Shown here: positions 1 through 8,142 of the stretch, piece after piece
Layout of the letters: every line of letters begins with the position of its first letter
How positions within the stretch are numbered: the stretch's first letter is position 1
DNA from: an uncultured Eubacteriales bacterium
GTDB lineage: Bacteria; Bacillota; Clostridia; Christensenellales; Aristaeellaceae
Assembly: GCA_900553265.1 (NCBI GenBank)
Contig: USDD01000003.1
Location: forward strand, 1-50,895
Reading direction: 5' to 3'
Length of the DNA stretch: 50,895 nt
Notes under the pieces: generated by a model
The model's database searches: none
Told to the model about the DNA's origin: nothing
What the model saw: the letters and a program-made list of their open reading frames with translations, nothing else
Made by a program: the position numbers and the translations under genes

Positions 1-21
1 TCAGATGTGTATAAGAGACAG
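1..21. other. Untrimmed Illumina Nextera adapter (Tn5 mosaic end)
   Basis: The first 21 bases end in AGATGTGTATAAGAGACAG, the 19-bp Tn5 mosaic end used in Nextera tagmentation libraries, preceded by TC as in the read-1 adapter. This is library sequence, not genomic DNA, and it shows that the window begins at a contig end. Genomic sequence starts at about base 22. The short frame beginning at base 5 is therefore artefactual. Confidence 0.93.
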
Positions 22-52
22 CAGCAGCCCCTTTTCGAGCAGGAAATTGACT

Positions 53-1033
53 TCAGTCCACGATGGCGGCGGCCATTTCCTCGGCGGAGATGCGGTAGAC
101 CGCGCCGTCCACGCCGTGGGCGCGCAGCGCCTCCAGCACGGCGGAGCGCTCGTAGCGGCAGCCCTTCAGCGCATTTCCCAGGGTTTCCGCGTCCATCGTG
201 GCAAAGAAGTCGCCGTAGACCGCGGCGCTTTCGATCATTCCCTTGCGCACGTCCAGCTTGAACTGCATCTTGCCGCCGACGAAGCGGCCGGTGCGCTCGA
301 TGTTGAAGCGGGGATCCGCGCCGAAGATGCGCTCCCAGTCGGCGAAGCGCTCCTGCGCGATTTCGCGGATGCGCGCGTCGTCCTCGGGCGTGACGGCGTA
401 AGTTGCCGTGCTGCCGCCCATGATGTGACGAACCATGCTCGCCTTGAAGGCCTCGGCGCTCATGGGCGCGGGCAGATGCTCGGAGATGTTGGTCACGCGG
501 TCGCGCACGGACTTGATGCTCTTGGAGACGATCTTGTAGTCGTCCACCGTGGTGGAGGCCACCATCTGCTCAATATCCGTGTCGAACAGCAGCGAGCCGT
601 GGTGGACGATGCAGTCGCCCAGGCGATACTGAGCGTTGCCGGAGAACTTCCGGCCGCCGATGGTCAGGTCGTTGCGCCCGTTAAAGGCCGCGTTCACGCC
701 CATCTCCCGCAGCGCGTCGATCACCGGGGCGATGTACTCGTGAAACTCGATGGCCTCGGCGCTCCTGTGCTGGATGAAGGTGAACTGCCAGCCGCCCAGA
801 TCGGTGTAAATGGTGCCGCCGCCGCTCATGCGCCGCACGAGGCGGATGCCGTGGGCGTCGGCGTAGGGCTTGTTGACCTCCTCCAGAACGTTCTGATACT
901 TGCCCACCATCAGCGTGGGCGTGGTGCGCCAGAAGAGGAACACCGTGTCCGGCAGGCGCTTTTCCACGGTGAAATAGTATTCCAGGCCGAAGTTATAGTA
1001 GACGTCGCTGGAGCCGGTTTCAATATAGATCAT
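53..1033 (-). CDS. lplA: Lipoate-protein ligase A family protein (first copy)
   Basis: Activates lipoate (or octanoate) with ATP and transfers it to the lysine of a lipoyl domain, in the cytoplasm. The 326-aa protein carries the biotin/lipoate ligase signature RRMSGGGTIYTDLG at residues 67-80 and the catalytic-lysine segment NDLTIGGRKFSGNAQ at 121-135 (Lys129). Its length fits bacterial LplA with an accessory C-terminal domain. The start overlaps the end of lipA by 14 bp, so it is translationally coupled in an operon with lipA, a lipoyl-domain gene and a second ligase. The stop lies 31 bp from the adapter, so any further downstream gene is lost at the contig end. A relay amidotransferase (LipL-like) role cannot be excluded from sequence alone. 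Confidence 0.9.
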   Translation of the reverse strand: MIYIETGSSDVYYNFGLEYYFTVEKRLPDTVFLFWRTTPTLMVGKYQNVLEEVNKPYADAHGIRLVRRMSGGGTIYTDLGGWQFTFIQHRSAEAIEFHEYIAPVIDALREMGVNAAFNGRNDLTIGGRKFSGNAQYRLGDCIVHHGSLLFDTDIEQMVASTTVDDYKIVSKSIKSVRDRVTNISEHLPAPMSAEAFKASMVRHIMGGSTATYAVTPEDDARIREIAQERFADWERIFGADPRFNIERTGRFVGGKMQFKLDVRKGMIESAAVYGDFFATMDAETLGNALKGCRYERSAVLEALRAHGVDGAVYRISAEEMAAAIVD

Positions 1034-1880
1034 GCACGTCCTCCAGCGCCTCCCATGCCTTGTAGGAGCTGCGCGCCAGCGGCGCGGAGGCCACGTGGCG
1101 GAAGCCCTTGGCCAGCGCGATCTCCTTGTAGCGGGCGAAGTCCTCGGGCGTGGCGTAGCGGGCCAGTGGATAGTGCTTCGGCGAGGGCTGGAGGTACTGG
1201 CCGATGGTCAGGATGTCGCAGCCGGTTTCCAGCACGTCGTCCATCAGCGCGCAGATCTGCTCCTCGGTCTCGCCCAGACCCACCATAAAGCCCGTCTTGG
1301 TCAGCAGCGTGGGATCCTTTTCCTTGCAGTAGCGCAGCACGCTCAGCGAGCGCTCATAGCGCGCCTGAGGCCGCACGGCGGCCTGAAGCTCCTTCACCGT
1401 CTCCACATTGTGGTTCAGCACCTCGGGATGGGCGGCGATGACCACGTCCAGCGCGTCGGTGTTCATCTGCATGTCGGAAATCAGCGTCTCCACCGTCGCG
1501 CCGGGGCACAGCTCGCGGATGGCGCGCACGGTCTTTGCAAACTGCTCCGCGCCGCCGTCGGGCAGGTCGTCCCGGGTGGGGCAGGTCAGCACCACGTGGC
1601 GCAGGCCCAGCTTTTTCGCGGCGACGGCCACGTTCATCGGCTCGTCGGGATCCGGCGGCTCGGGCCGCGCGTGGGTGACGTTGCAGAAGCGGCAGTTGCG
1701 CGTGCAGACGCTGCCGAGAATCATGAACGTGGACGTGTGCTTGCGATAGCACTCGCCCAGATTGGGACAGTTGGCCTCCTTGCAGACGGTGTTGAGCTTC
1801 AGCTCGCGCATCATCTCGGCGACCTCATTGACGGCATCCTGATTGTACCGCACCTTCAGCCATTCGGGTTTCTTATCCAT
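1020..1880 (-). CDS. lipA: Lipoyl synthase, radical SAM
   Basis: Inserts two sulfurs into a protein-bound octanoyl chain to make lipoyl groups, using two 4Fe-4S clusters and S-adenosylmethionine. At 286 aa it is the family's normal size. The auxiliary-cluster cysteines are Cys33, Cys38 and Cys44 (TVCKEANCPNLGEC), and the radical SAM motif is CTRNCRFC (Cys59, Cys63, Cys66). The C-terminal RSSY motif, whose serine ligates the auxiliary cluster, is present. It lies 7 bp downstream of the lipoyl-domain gene and overlaps lplA by 14 bp. Having a synthase beside two ligases suggests that both lipoate assembly and scavenging or transfer feed the same acceptor. Confidence 0.95.
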   Translation of the reverse strand: MDKKPEWLKVRYNQDAVNEVAEMMRELKLNTVCKEANCPNLGECYRKHTSTFMILGSVCTRNCRFCNVTHARPEPPDPDEPMNVAVAAKKLGLRHVVLTCPTRDDLPDGGAEQFAKTVRAIRELCPGATVETLISDMQMNTDALDVVIAAHPEVLNHNVETVKELQAAVRPQARYERSLSVLRYCKEKDPTLLTKTGFMVGLGETEEQICALMDDVLETGCDILTIGQYLQPSPKHYPLARYATPEDFARYKEIALAKGFRHVASAPLARSSYKAWEALEDVHDLY

Positions 1881-1887
1881 GTCTGCC

Positions 1888-2127
1888 TCACTTCGTCTCC
1901 AGAATGGCGACGGGGGTCTCCACAGCCACCGTGTCGCCCTCCTCGACCATCTGCTTCTTCAGAATGCCGCTCTCGGTGGCCTCGATCTGGTTGACCACCT
2001 TATCGGTCTCGATTTCGAACAGCGGCTCGCCGGCGGTCACCGCGTCGCCCTCCTCCTTGAGCCATGCGCAGAGCACGCCTTCCTGCATCTCCGGGCGAAG
2101 CCGGGGCATCGTGATTTTCCTGTCCAT
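1888..2127 (-). CDS. Free-standing lipoyl-domain carrier protein
   Basis: A 79-aa protein that is a single biotinyl/lipoyl domain and nothing else. The turn motif EIETDKVVNQIEATESG places the acceptor Lys43 in ETDKV, as in E2 subunits of 2-oxoacid dehydrogenases. It lacks the peripheral-subunit-binding and acyltransferase domains of an E2 and is shorter than GcvH (about 125 aa). It sits between lplA2 and lipA in the lipoate operon, so it is the obvious acceptor of the modification. It could be a detached E2 swinging arm whose catalytic partners lie beyond the contig end, or a dedicated lipoyl carrier. No frameshift or truncation is visible: start and stop are clean and the domain is complete. 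Confidence 0.85.
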   Translation of the reverse strand: MDRKITMPRLRPEMQEGVLCAWLKEEGDAVTAGEPLFEIETDKVVNQIEATESGILKKQMVEEGDTVAVETPVAILETK

Positions 2128-2164
2128 ATTTTATTCCTTTCCTTGCCGTGATGGGCAATGCGTA

Positions 2165-3112
2165 TTATAAGAAGAAGTCCAGCAGCTCGTCGGCGCGTTC
2201 GCCGGCGAGGTCTGTGCAGAGCCGGGCAAAGCCGTCGGGATCCAGCCGCGCGCCGCTGAGACGCGCCTCCGCCCACGCGCCATCCAGCGCCGGGCACTGA
2301 ACCTGCGCCTCGGACAGAATGCCCCTGCGGGCCTGATAGGCCACGCGGATGGGCACACCGGCGAAAACGCCGGTCTTTTCATAGGTAAACGCGGGAGTCT
2401 TGCCCCATGTCCATTCCCAGCTGCGATATTTTTCGTCCCGCAGTCGGCGCACCTCGGCCTCCAGCCCGGCGCTCAGTTCGATGTGCGGTGCGTCCGCGGG
2501 AACCATGGCCGCGGTCAGGCGCGCCTTGAATTCCTCAAGCGTCATGGGCGTTTCGAGATGGTCGGCGATGTTGGTCACGGTGCAGATGTCGGACAGCGTG
2601 CCCTTCGTCCGGAAGCAGTCGTTCTTGCGGCGAGTAGTGATCTGATCCAGCACGGACAGATCCGACTGGAACAGCAGCGTGCCATGGTGCAGCACGCGCC
2701 CGTGAGCCTGCCGCTGAGCGCTGCCGGAGATCTTCCGGCCGTCCAGCACGATGTCGCAGGTGCGGCCCTTCCGCGCGGGCACGCCGATGCGGTTCAGCGC
2801 GTCGATCACCGGCGACAGGCAGCGGTCGTAGTCCACCTGCCCGTCGGAACGGGTAATGTAGGTGTAGTTGACGTTGCCCCCGTCGTGATAGACCGTGCCG
2901 CCGCCGGACGAGCGCCGCACCACGGGCACGCCCATGCGCCTCAGCGACGGCACATGCACCTCGCGGCAGATGTTCTGATAGCTGCCCACCACCACGGCGG
3001 GGTCGTTCTGCCAGAGGAAGAACACATCGTCGTCCGCGAAGCGCTCGAACACGACCTCCTCGAAGGCCTGATTGTAAAACGGATCCCGGGAGGGATTGCG
3101 CACAGTCATCAT
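2165..3112 (-). CDS. lplA: Lipoate-protein ligase A family protein (second copy)
   Basis: Second lipoate ligase paralogue, 315 aa from the chosen start. It carries RRSSGGGTVYHD (residues 66-77) and DIVLDGRKISGSAQ with Lys127, both characteristic of LplA active sites. The open frame extends upstream to 3205, but a perfect SigA promoter lies at 3149-3177, inside that extension. The transcribed start must therefore be one of the tandem ATGs at 3112/3109; conserved similarity also begins there (NPSRDPFYNQAFEE). It is the first gene of the operon lplA2, lipoyl carrier, lipA, lplA1. Overall layout matches the copy at 53-1033, but sequence divergence is substantial, which suggests different substrates (free lipoate versus octanoate, or different acceptors). 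That specialisation is an inference. Confidence 0.9.
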   Translation of the reverse strand: MMTVRNPSRDPFYNQAFEEVVFERFADDDVFFLWQNDPAVVVGSYQNICREVHVPSLRRMGVPVVRRSSGGGTVYHDGGNVNYTYITRSDGQVDYDRCLSPVIDALNRIGVPARKGRTCDIVLDGRKISGSAQRQAHGRVLHHGTLLFQSDLSVLDQITTRRKNDCFRTKGTLSDICTVTNIADHLETPMTLEEFKARLTAAMVPADAPHIELSAGLEAEVRRLRDEKYRSWEWTWGKTPAFTYEKTGVFAGVPIRVAYQARRGILSEAQVQCPALDGAWAEARLSGARLDPDGFARLCTDLAGERADELLDFFL

Positions 3113-3148
3113 GGGCGGCTTCAACTCCAATTCCAACAAACACCTACT

Positions 3149-3177
3149 ATTATAGAGTTCCGCGCGGAGGTTGTCAA
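3149..3177 (-). promoter_or_regulatory. SigA promoter of the lipoate operon
   Basis: On the minus strand, TTGACA (3177-3172) is separated by 17 bp from TATAAT (3154-3149), a perfect consensus. Transcription would begin near 3142, about 30 bp upstream of the lplA2 ATG. This settles the lplA2 start. Confidence 0.9.
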
Positions 3178-3237
3178 GGCTTGGCGCGCCGCGGCGAAAA
3201 GCCATGCAGAATTAAGAAAATATCAAAGGAAAAGGGC

Positions 3238-3265
3238 TTGCTTCGCAATTAATTTTGGGTATAAT
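3238..3265 (+). promoter_or_regulatory. SigA promoter of ftsH
   Basis: TTGCTT (3238-3243), 16-bp spacer, TATAAT (3260-3265). It is divergent from the lipoate operon promoter and about 65 bp upstream of the ftsH start, whose ribosome site is GAGGAA. Confidence 0.75.
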
Positions 3266-3329
3266 AAAATGGTATATTTCCTAACGGGGTTATTCACTTT
3301 ACGACAAGACGGAAAGCGAGGAATCCATC

Positions 3330-5162
3330 ATGGTACAGCCGGATCAGCCCAGCAAAAAGCCGTTGGTTTACTACTGCGCCATCGTGACCATCGTAATGAT
3401 GCTGCTCAACGCGCTGGTCTTTCCCGCCGTTCTCCAGCGTCAGGTCAAAGAGGTCGGCTACAGCGACTTCCTGAAGATGGTGGACGCGGGCGAGGTGGTC
3501 GAGGTCGAGCTGGAGCAGGACAGCGAGCAGATCATCTTCGTGGCCAAGAACGACAAAGGCGAGGAGTACATCTGCAAGACCGGAACCTTCCCGGACGACA
3601 ATCTGCGCCAGCGTCTGGAGGACGCGGGGGTGGAATTCGCGGCGGTCATTCCCACGCAGGATTCGCCGCTGCTGAACTTCATCATTACATGGGTCGGCCC
3701 CATTCTCCTGTTCAGCCTGCTGGGCCGCATCCTGATGGTTCAGATGCAGAAGCGCGGCGGCATTCCCGGCGCGAACGCCATGAGCTTCGGCAAGTCCAAC
3801 GCCAAGATCGTGGCCGAGAACGAGACGGGCGTGACCTTCAAGGACGTGGCCGGCGAGGAAGAGGCCAAGGACGCGCTGGTGGAAATCGTGGACTTCCTGC
3901 ACGAGCCGGAGAAGTACGCCAGGATTGGCGCGAAGCTCCCCAAGGGCGCGCTGCTGGTGGGCCCTCCCGGAACGGGCAAGACCCTTCTGGCTAAGGCCGT
4001 GGCCGGCGAGGCCAAGGTTCCCTTCTTCTCCATTTCCGGTTCGGAATTTGTGGAGATGTTCGTGGGCATGGGCGCGGCCAAGGTGCGCGACCTGTTCAAG
4101 CAGGCCAATGAAAAGGCGCCCTGCATCGTGTTCATCGACGAGATCGACACCATCGGCAAGAAGCGCGACAACGGCGGTATGGGCGGCAACGACGAGCGCG
4201 AGCAGACGCTGAACCAGCTGCTGACCGAGATGGACGGCTTCGACGGGCGCAAGGGCGTGGTCATTCTGGCCGCCACCAACCGCCCCGAATCGCTGGATCC
4301 CGCGCTGCTGCGCCCCGGCCGTTTCGACCGCCGCATTCCCGTGCAGCTGCCCGACCTGAACGGCCGCATCGCCATTCTGAAGGTACACGCCGCGGACGTC
4401 AAAATGGCCGACGGCGTCGACTTCAGCGCCATCGCCCGGGCCACCTCCGGCGCGTCCGGCGCGGAGCTGGCCAACATCGTCAACGAGGCCGCGCTGCGCG
4501 CCGTGCGCTCGGGCCGCGACACGGTGACTCAGGCCGACCTTGAGGAGAGCGTGGAGACCGTCATCGCGGGCTATCAGCGCAAGAACGCCGTCATGAACCC
4601 CGAGGAGCGCAGGATCGTCTCCTATCACGAAATCGGCCACGCGCTGGTGGCGGCCAAGCAGTCCAACTCCGCGCCCGTGACCAAGATCACCATCATCCCG
4701 CGCACCTCCGGCGCGCTGGGCTACACCATGCAGGTGGACGAGGGCGAGCACTTCCTGATGAATCAGGAGGAGATGGAGAACAAGATCGCCACGCTGACCG
4801 GCGGTCAGGCAGCGGAGAAACTGGTGTTCGGCCGCATCACCACCGGCGCGTCCAACGACATTGAGCAGGCGACCAAGCTCGCCCGCGGCATGGTGGCGCG
4901 CTACGGCATGAGCGAGGAATTCGGCATGGTGGCGCTGGAAACCATGACCAACCAGTACCTCGGACAGGATATGTCCCTGACCTGCGCCCAGGCCACCGCC
5001 GAGAAGATCGACCAGCAGGTGGTCGCCATCGTCAAGAAGGCCCGCGCCAAGGCCGACGGCATCCTGCGCGAGAACGAAGCCAAGCTCCACGAGCTGGCCG
5101 CGTTCCTGCTGGAGAAGGAGACCATCACCGGCGAGGAATTCATGGAGATTCTGAACAAATAA
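3330..5162 (+). CDS. ftsH: ATP-dependent zinc metalloprotease FtsH
   Basis: Membrane-bound AAA+ protease that unfolds and degrades membrane and short-lived cytosolic proteins as a hexamer. The 610-aa protein has two N-terminal membrane segments (about 12-34 and 113-133) flanking an extracytoplasmic domain. The AAA module has Walker A GPPGTGKT (about 211-218), Walker B IVFIDEID (about 266-273) and the second region of homology with RPGRFDR. The M41 peptidase motif is HEIGH at about 433-437. The length is typical. It has its own promoter upstream and a hairpin terminator immediately downstream, so it is monocistronic. The usual neighbours tilS and hpt are not here. No key residue is missing. 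Confidence 0.97.
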   Translation: MVQPDQPSKKPLVYYCAIVTIVMMLLNALVFPAVLQRQVKEVGYSDFLKMVDAGEVVEVELEQDSEQIIFVAKNDKGEEYICKTGTFPDDNLRQRLEDAGVEFAAVIPTQDSPLLNFIITWVGPILLFSLLGRILMVQMQKRGGIPGANAMSFGKSNAKIVAENETGVTFKDVAGEEEAKDALVEIVDFLHEPEKYARIGAKLPKGALLVGPPGTGKTLLAKAVAGEAKVPFFSISGSEFVEMFVGMGAAKVRDLFKQANEKAPCIVFIDEIDTIGKKRDNGGMGGNDEREQTLNQLLTEMDGFDGRKGVVILAATNRPESLDPALLRPGRFDRRIPVQLPDLNGRIAILKVHAADVKMADGVDFSAIARATSGASGAELANIVNEAALRAVRSGRDTVTQADLEESVETVIAGYQRKNAVMNPEERRIVSYHEIGHALVAAKQSNSAPVTKITIIPRTSGALGYTMQVDEGEHFLMNQEEMENKIATLTGGQAAEKLVFGRITTGASNDIEQATKLARGMVARYGMSEEFGMVALETMTNQYLGQDMSLTCAQATAEKIDQQVVAIVKKARAKADGILRENEAKLHELAAFLLEKETITGEEFMEILNK

Positions 5163-5167
5163 AATAC

Positions 5168-5203
5168 GGGAGACTGCGGCAAGCGCGGTCTCCCCTTCGT
5201 TTT
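5168..5203 (+). terminator. Rho-independent terminator of ftsH
   Basis: GGGAGAC (5168-5174) pairs with GTCTCCC (5188-5194) around a short GCG/CGC-pairing core. The stem is followed by CTTCGTTTT. It begins 6 bp after the ftsH stop codon. Confidence 0.8.
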
Positions 5204-5229
5204 AGAGGCCGCCCTTTCAGGCGGCCTCT
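5204..5229. repeat. Perfect inverted repeat between convergent genes
   Basis: AGAGGCCGCC (5204-5213) and GGCGGCCTCT (5220-5229) form a perfect 10-bp stem with the 6-base loop CTTTCA. It ends 5 bp from the thioesterase stop and abuts the ftsH terminator. It probably forms part of the transcription barrier for the leftward operon, although no clean T-run follows on either strand. Confidence 0.7.
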
Positions 5230-5233
5230 GCGC

Positions 5234-5650
5234 TTACAGCGTCTTTTCTTCCTCGTCCATCAGCCCGGGCACCGGCGTGGGGCGCTCCTGATCGTCCAGT
5301 GCCACCTCGACGAAGTCGGCCTGACAGATGCGCCGATGCTCGCCCTCGAGGCTCTCCACAAAGACGTCCACATGGACGGTCATGGAGGTGCGCCCCACGG
5401 CCACCATTTTGCCCGTAATCTGCAGCACCTCGCCGGCATAGGCCGGGGCGCTGAACACCATCTCCGTCGCCTTGGCAGTGGTGACGTTGTGCTCGCCATG
5501 GCGGCGCGCCGTCACGGCCGCCACCACGTCCATCCATTCCATCAGCCGTCCGCCGAAGAGCCGGCCCGCGCCGTTGAGGTCCTCATGGGTCAGCAGATGC
5601 ACCTGCGTGGTGTAGGATTCACCGGCGCGCTTCATTTTTCTTTCCGACAT
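5234..5650 (-). CDS. Acyl-CoA thioesterase, hotdog fold (YciA/BACH-like)
   Basis: Predicted to hydrolyse acyl-CoA to free acid and CoA in the cytoplasm. The 138-aa protein matches the acyl-CoA hydrolase family in THEDLNGAGRLFGGRLMEWMD (residues 21-41). It has the conserved Asn26, the LFGG turn and Asp41 of the hotdog active site, followed by the central strand region AKATEMVFSAPAYAGEVL. The ribosome site is AAAGGTGGAAG. It lies 26 bp downstream of the ABC permease gene and is probably the last gene of that operon, although no functional link to the exporter is evident. Substrate chain length cannot be told from sequence. Confidence 0.88.
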   Translation of the reverse strand: MSERKMKRAGESYTTQVHLLTHEDLNGAGRLFGGRLMEWMDVVAAVTARRHGEHNVTTAKATEMVFSAPAYAGEVLQITGKMVAVGRTSMTVHVDVFVESLEGEHRRICQADFVEVALDDQERPTPVPGLMDEEEKTL

Positions 5651-5676
5651 TATTCTTCCACCTTTGTTTTTTGAAT

Positions 5677-7269
5677 TTATCCGATCTGCTTAAGCAGCTT
5701 GGGGCCCTTTGCCTTCAGCGCCGCGGCCAGCGCGATGGCGATGCAGACCGTCAGGCCCGCCGCCGCGCCCAGCGCTGCCTCCATGCCCATCTTTCCGGAC
5801 GCATAAGCGACCAGCGCGCCCAGTCCCACGGCCAGCAGCATGGGCAGGAACGTGCCCAGAAAGCTCGCCAGCGAGCGCTTGATGACCGAGGCCTCGCTCA
5901 GCTCCGGCCGTGCGAAGGCCAGCCCCACCAGCGAGCCCAGCAGCGCGTGCATCGCCTCGAACGCCGCGCTCACCGCCAGCAGCAGCGCCGCCTGTCCCGC
6001 GCTCAGGTTGAGCGCAATGCTCAGCAGCAGCGTCGAAATCAGAATGCACGGCGCGGCCAGCAGCAGTTGGAAGATCGTCTTGACCGCAATGATCTCCCCC
6101 TCGGCCACGGGCGCTTCCCGGAGAATCCACAGTGCCTTGCCCTCCAGGCTGTAGGACAGCGCGGCAATCGCGCCGGTGCTCAGGCAGAACAGGCTCACCG
6201 CGCAGGCCGCGGGCAGCAGCAGCTCCGTCATCTCCGCCTGCTGCGCAAAGGCCAGCAGGTCGTTTTTCTTGATGAGCGCCGCCGCGCCGGCGACCAGCAG
6301 CATCACAAAGCCCAGACCCGCGTTCCAGAAGTACAGCGTGGTTCCGAAGAAACGGCGGCTCTCCTTTGCCAGCAGCGCCCTGCGGCGGCCGCTGAAGCGC
6401 TGCTCCGACAGGCGATAGTCCGACCGGGCGGACACGGACGACAGCGTCGTCACCATTTTTCGGAACACCCGACTCAGGGCGAGGATCACCAGCGCGAACG
6501 CCGCGGCGCTGCACAGCGCGAAGCGCCCCAGCGCGGCCCAGTCGCCCATCATGCCGTCGCCCATCCAGACCAGCGGCAGCGCCCAGCTCAGCTGCGCCTT
6601 CATGCCCGCAGCATGGGCGGCAAGGCCCTGCAGCATGCCGTTGATGTTGAACGAAAACCAGAACACCGCAGCGATGTACGCGCCCATGATGAGGTTCTTG
6701 CCCAGCGCCCTGCGCGTGATCCTGCTGGAGATCCACGCCAGCAGCGCGCCCAGCAGCACGGACAGCGCCGTGTCCAGCAGCGGCAGCGCCAGCACCGCCA
6801 GCAGCGTCCGCAGCCAGAAGCCCACGGTGCGCCCCGCGGTTCCCTGAGTCATCACGGCGCAGACCACGCCCGCGGGAACGAGCATGAAGAACGTCAGCAG
6901 CAGATTTTCCAGATAGATGGCGCTCACCCGCGCCAGCATCAGCGTGGCGTCCGACACGGGCATGGACAGCATGAGATCGTTGTCCTTGCCGCCGAAGACG
7001 GTGCTGCTCACGGCGAAGGCGGTGAACAGCAGTCCCGAGACCAGCGCCGCGATGCCCATGAAAATGAGCCCCAGTTCCTCCATGCCCATGGGCGCGAGGG
7101 TCGTCATCAGCGCAGCCGAATACACGCCGGAGATGTACAGCATGACGAAGGCCAGCAGCAGCGCCGTGCCCGCACCCGAGATCTTCCGTCCGCGCTTTGC
7201 GCGGCTGCCGGAGGTGTTCGCCAGCATGGACGAGAGGCTGACCTTCAGCAATGTCCAAAGCTTCTTCAT
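5677..7269 (-). CDS. ABC-2 type exporter permease
   Basis: Integral membrane subunit of an ABC exporter, 530 aa with about a dozen hydrophobic segments spread over its length (for example residues 35-60, 75-97, 128-152, 158-180). The N-terminus is MKKLWTLLKVSLSSML. It overlaps the ATPase gene by 4 bp (ATGA), so the pair is translationally coupled. The architecture resembles the large permeases of uncharacterised Firmicute exporters paired with CcmA-like ATPases, where the substrate is usually unknown. No peptidase or immunity gene lies beside it to identify a peptide substrate. The assignment as permease is firm; the substrate is not. Confidence 0.82.
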   Translation of the reverse strand: MKKLWTLLKVSLSSMLANTSGSRAKRGRKISGAGTALLLAFVMLYISGVYSAALMTTLAPMGMEELGLIFMGIAALVSGLLFTAFAVSSTVFGGKDNDLMLSMPVSDATLMLARVSAIYLENLLLTFFMLVPAGVVCAVMTQGTAGRTVGFWLRTLLAVLALPLLDTALSVLLGALLAWISSRITRRALGKNLIMGAYIAAVFWFSFNINGMLQGLAAHAAGMKAQLSWALPLVWMGDGMMGDWAALGRFALCSAAAFALVILALSRVFRKMVTTLSSVSARSDYRLSEQRFSGRRRALLAKESRRFFGTTLYFWNAGLGFVMLLVAGAAALIKKNDLLAFAQQAEMTELLLPAACAVSLFCLSTGAIAALSYSLEGKALWILREAPVAEGEIIAVKTIFQLLLAAPCILISTLLLSIALNLSAGQAALLLAVSAAFEAMHALLGSLVGLAFARPELSEASVIKRSLASFLGTFLPMLLAVGLGALVAYASGKMGMEAALGAAAGLTVCIAIALAAALKAKGPKLLKQIG

Positions 7270-7982
7270 TGCTTTTCCGCCTCCAGCTCCAGAAACACGC
7301 TCTCCAGCGACGAATCGCCCACCACGTTCTCGGTGCGGTCATAGCGAATGAGCCTGCCCTGCTTGATGATGGCGATGCGGTCGCAGAGCTTTTCGGCCAC
7401 CTCCAGCACATGGGTGGAGAAGAACACCGACGAGCCCTGCGCGCACAGCTCCGCGAGGAATTCCTTCATCAGATGCGCCGCCGACGGGTCCAGTCCCACC
7501 ATCGGCTCGTCCAGAATCATCAGCTTCGGCTGGCGCATGAACGCCGAAATCAGCGCCAGCTTCTGGCGCATGCCGTGGGAATAGCTGCCGATGGCCGAGC
7601 CGAGATTGCCCGTCAGCTCGAAGGCGTCCGCGTACTTCGCGATGCGCTCGGTGCGCTCCTTCGCGGGGATGTCGTACAGGTCGGCGATGAAGTTCAGAAA
7701 GGCGACTCCGGTCATGAACTCGTACAGGTCGGGGTTGTCCGGCAGAAACGCCGTCACGCGCTTGGCGGCCACCGGCTCGCGGCGCACGTCGTGGCCGTCG
7801 ATGGCAATGGTTCCCTCTGTGAAATCCAGCACGCCCGCGCAGGCGCGCAGCGTCGTGGACTTGCCCGCGCCATTGTGGCCGATGAAGCCGACGATCTCGC
7901 CCGGCTGCACGGTCAGCGTCAGATCGTCCACGGCCTTCTTGCCGCCCGCGTAGGTCTTGGAAAACGATTGAATTCGAAGCAC
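7266..7982 (-). CDS. ABC transporter ATP-binding protein (CcmA/YxlF-like)
   Basis: Nucleotide-binding subunit that powers the permease at 5677-7269. The 238-aa protein has Walker A GHNGAGKST (residues 35-43), signature SHGMRQ (135-140) in place of LSGGQ, and Walker B LMILDEP (154-160) followed by the D-loop GLD. The SxGMRQ signature and single-domain length are typical of ABC-2 exporters of the CcmA/NatA group. It is transcribed first from a SigA-type promoter at 8054-8082. It is unlikely to energise the sugar-type permeases at 10638-12374, because those need MalK/MsmX-type ATPases with a regulatory C-terminal domain, which is absent here. Confidence 0.9.
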   Translation of the reverse strand: MLRIQSFSKTYAGGKKAVDDLTLTVQPGEIVGFIGHNGAGKSTTLRACAGVLDFTEGTIAIDGHDVRREPVAAKRVTAFLPDNPDLYEFMTGVAFLNFIADLYDIPAKERTERIAKYADAFELTGNLGSAIGSYSHGMRQKLALISAFMRQPKLMILDEPMVGLDPSAAHLMKEFLAELCAQGSSVFFSTHVLEVAEKLCDRIAIIKQGRLIRYDRTENVVGDSSLESVFLELEAEKQ

Positions 7983-8053
7983 TGATATTTTCCCCCCACT
8001 TCCTGCTCGGCAGCGCGGAATTGCGCACGCCGTTGTTCGCTTCTTACCCGATT

Positions 8054-8082
8054 ATTGTAAGCCATTTCTCCGCGCTGTGCAA
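8054..8082 (-). promoter_or_regulatory. Promoter of the ABC exporter operon
   Basis: On the minus strand TTGCAC (8082-8077), 17-bp spacer, TACAAT (8059-8054). It lies about 75 bp upstream of the ATPase start and separates this operon from the gene cluster that ends at 8143. Confidence 0.72.
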
Positions 8083-8096
8083 TCCCTTTTCGCCCG

Positions 8097-8139
8097 AAAA
8101 TGCGTTTCGGACGCCGTAACCTGCGTTTCGGCGTCCGAA
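8097..8139 (-). terminator. Probable terminator of the 8143-20393 cluster
   Basis: TTCGGACGCCG and CGGCGTCCGAA (8106-8116 and 8129-8139) make an 11-bp perfect stem with a 12-base loop. On the minus strand a TTTT run (8100-8097) follows after a few bases. It starts 3 bp beyond the stop of the last cluster gene. Confidence 0.6.
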
Positions 8140-8142
8140 GAG

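Noticed and set aside
3113..3205. Upstream extension of the second lipoate ligase to an ATG at 3205
   Set aside because: A perfect SigA promoter lies inside the extension, so it would not be transcribed; family similarity begins at the tandem ATGs at 3112/3109.
7266..7982. The CcmA-like ATPase considered as the missing ATPase of the sugar-type importer
   Set aside because: It is coupled to its own ABC-2 permease, has its own promoter, and lacks the MalK/MsmX regulatory domain.
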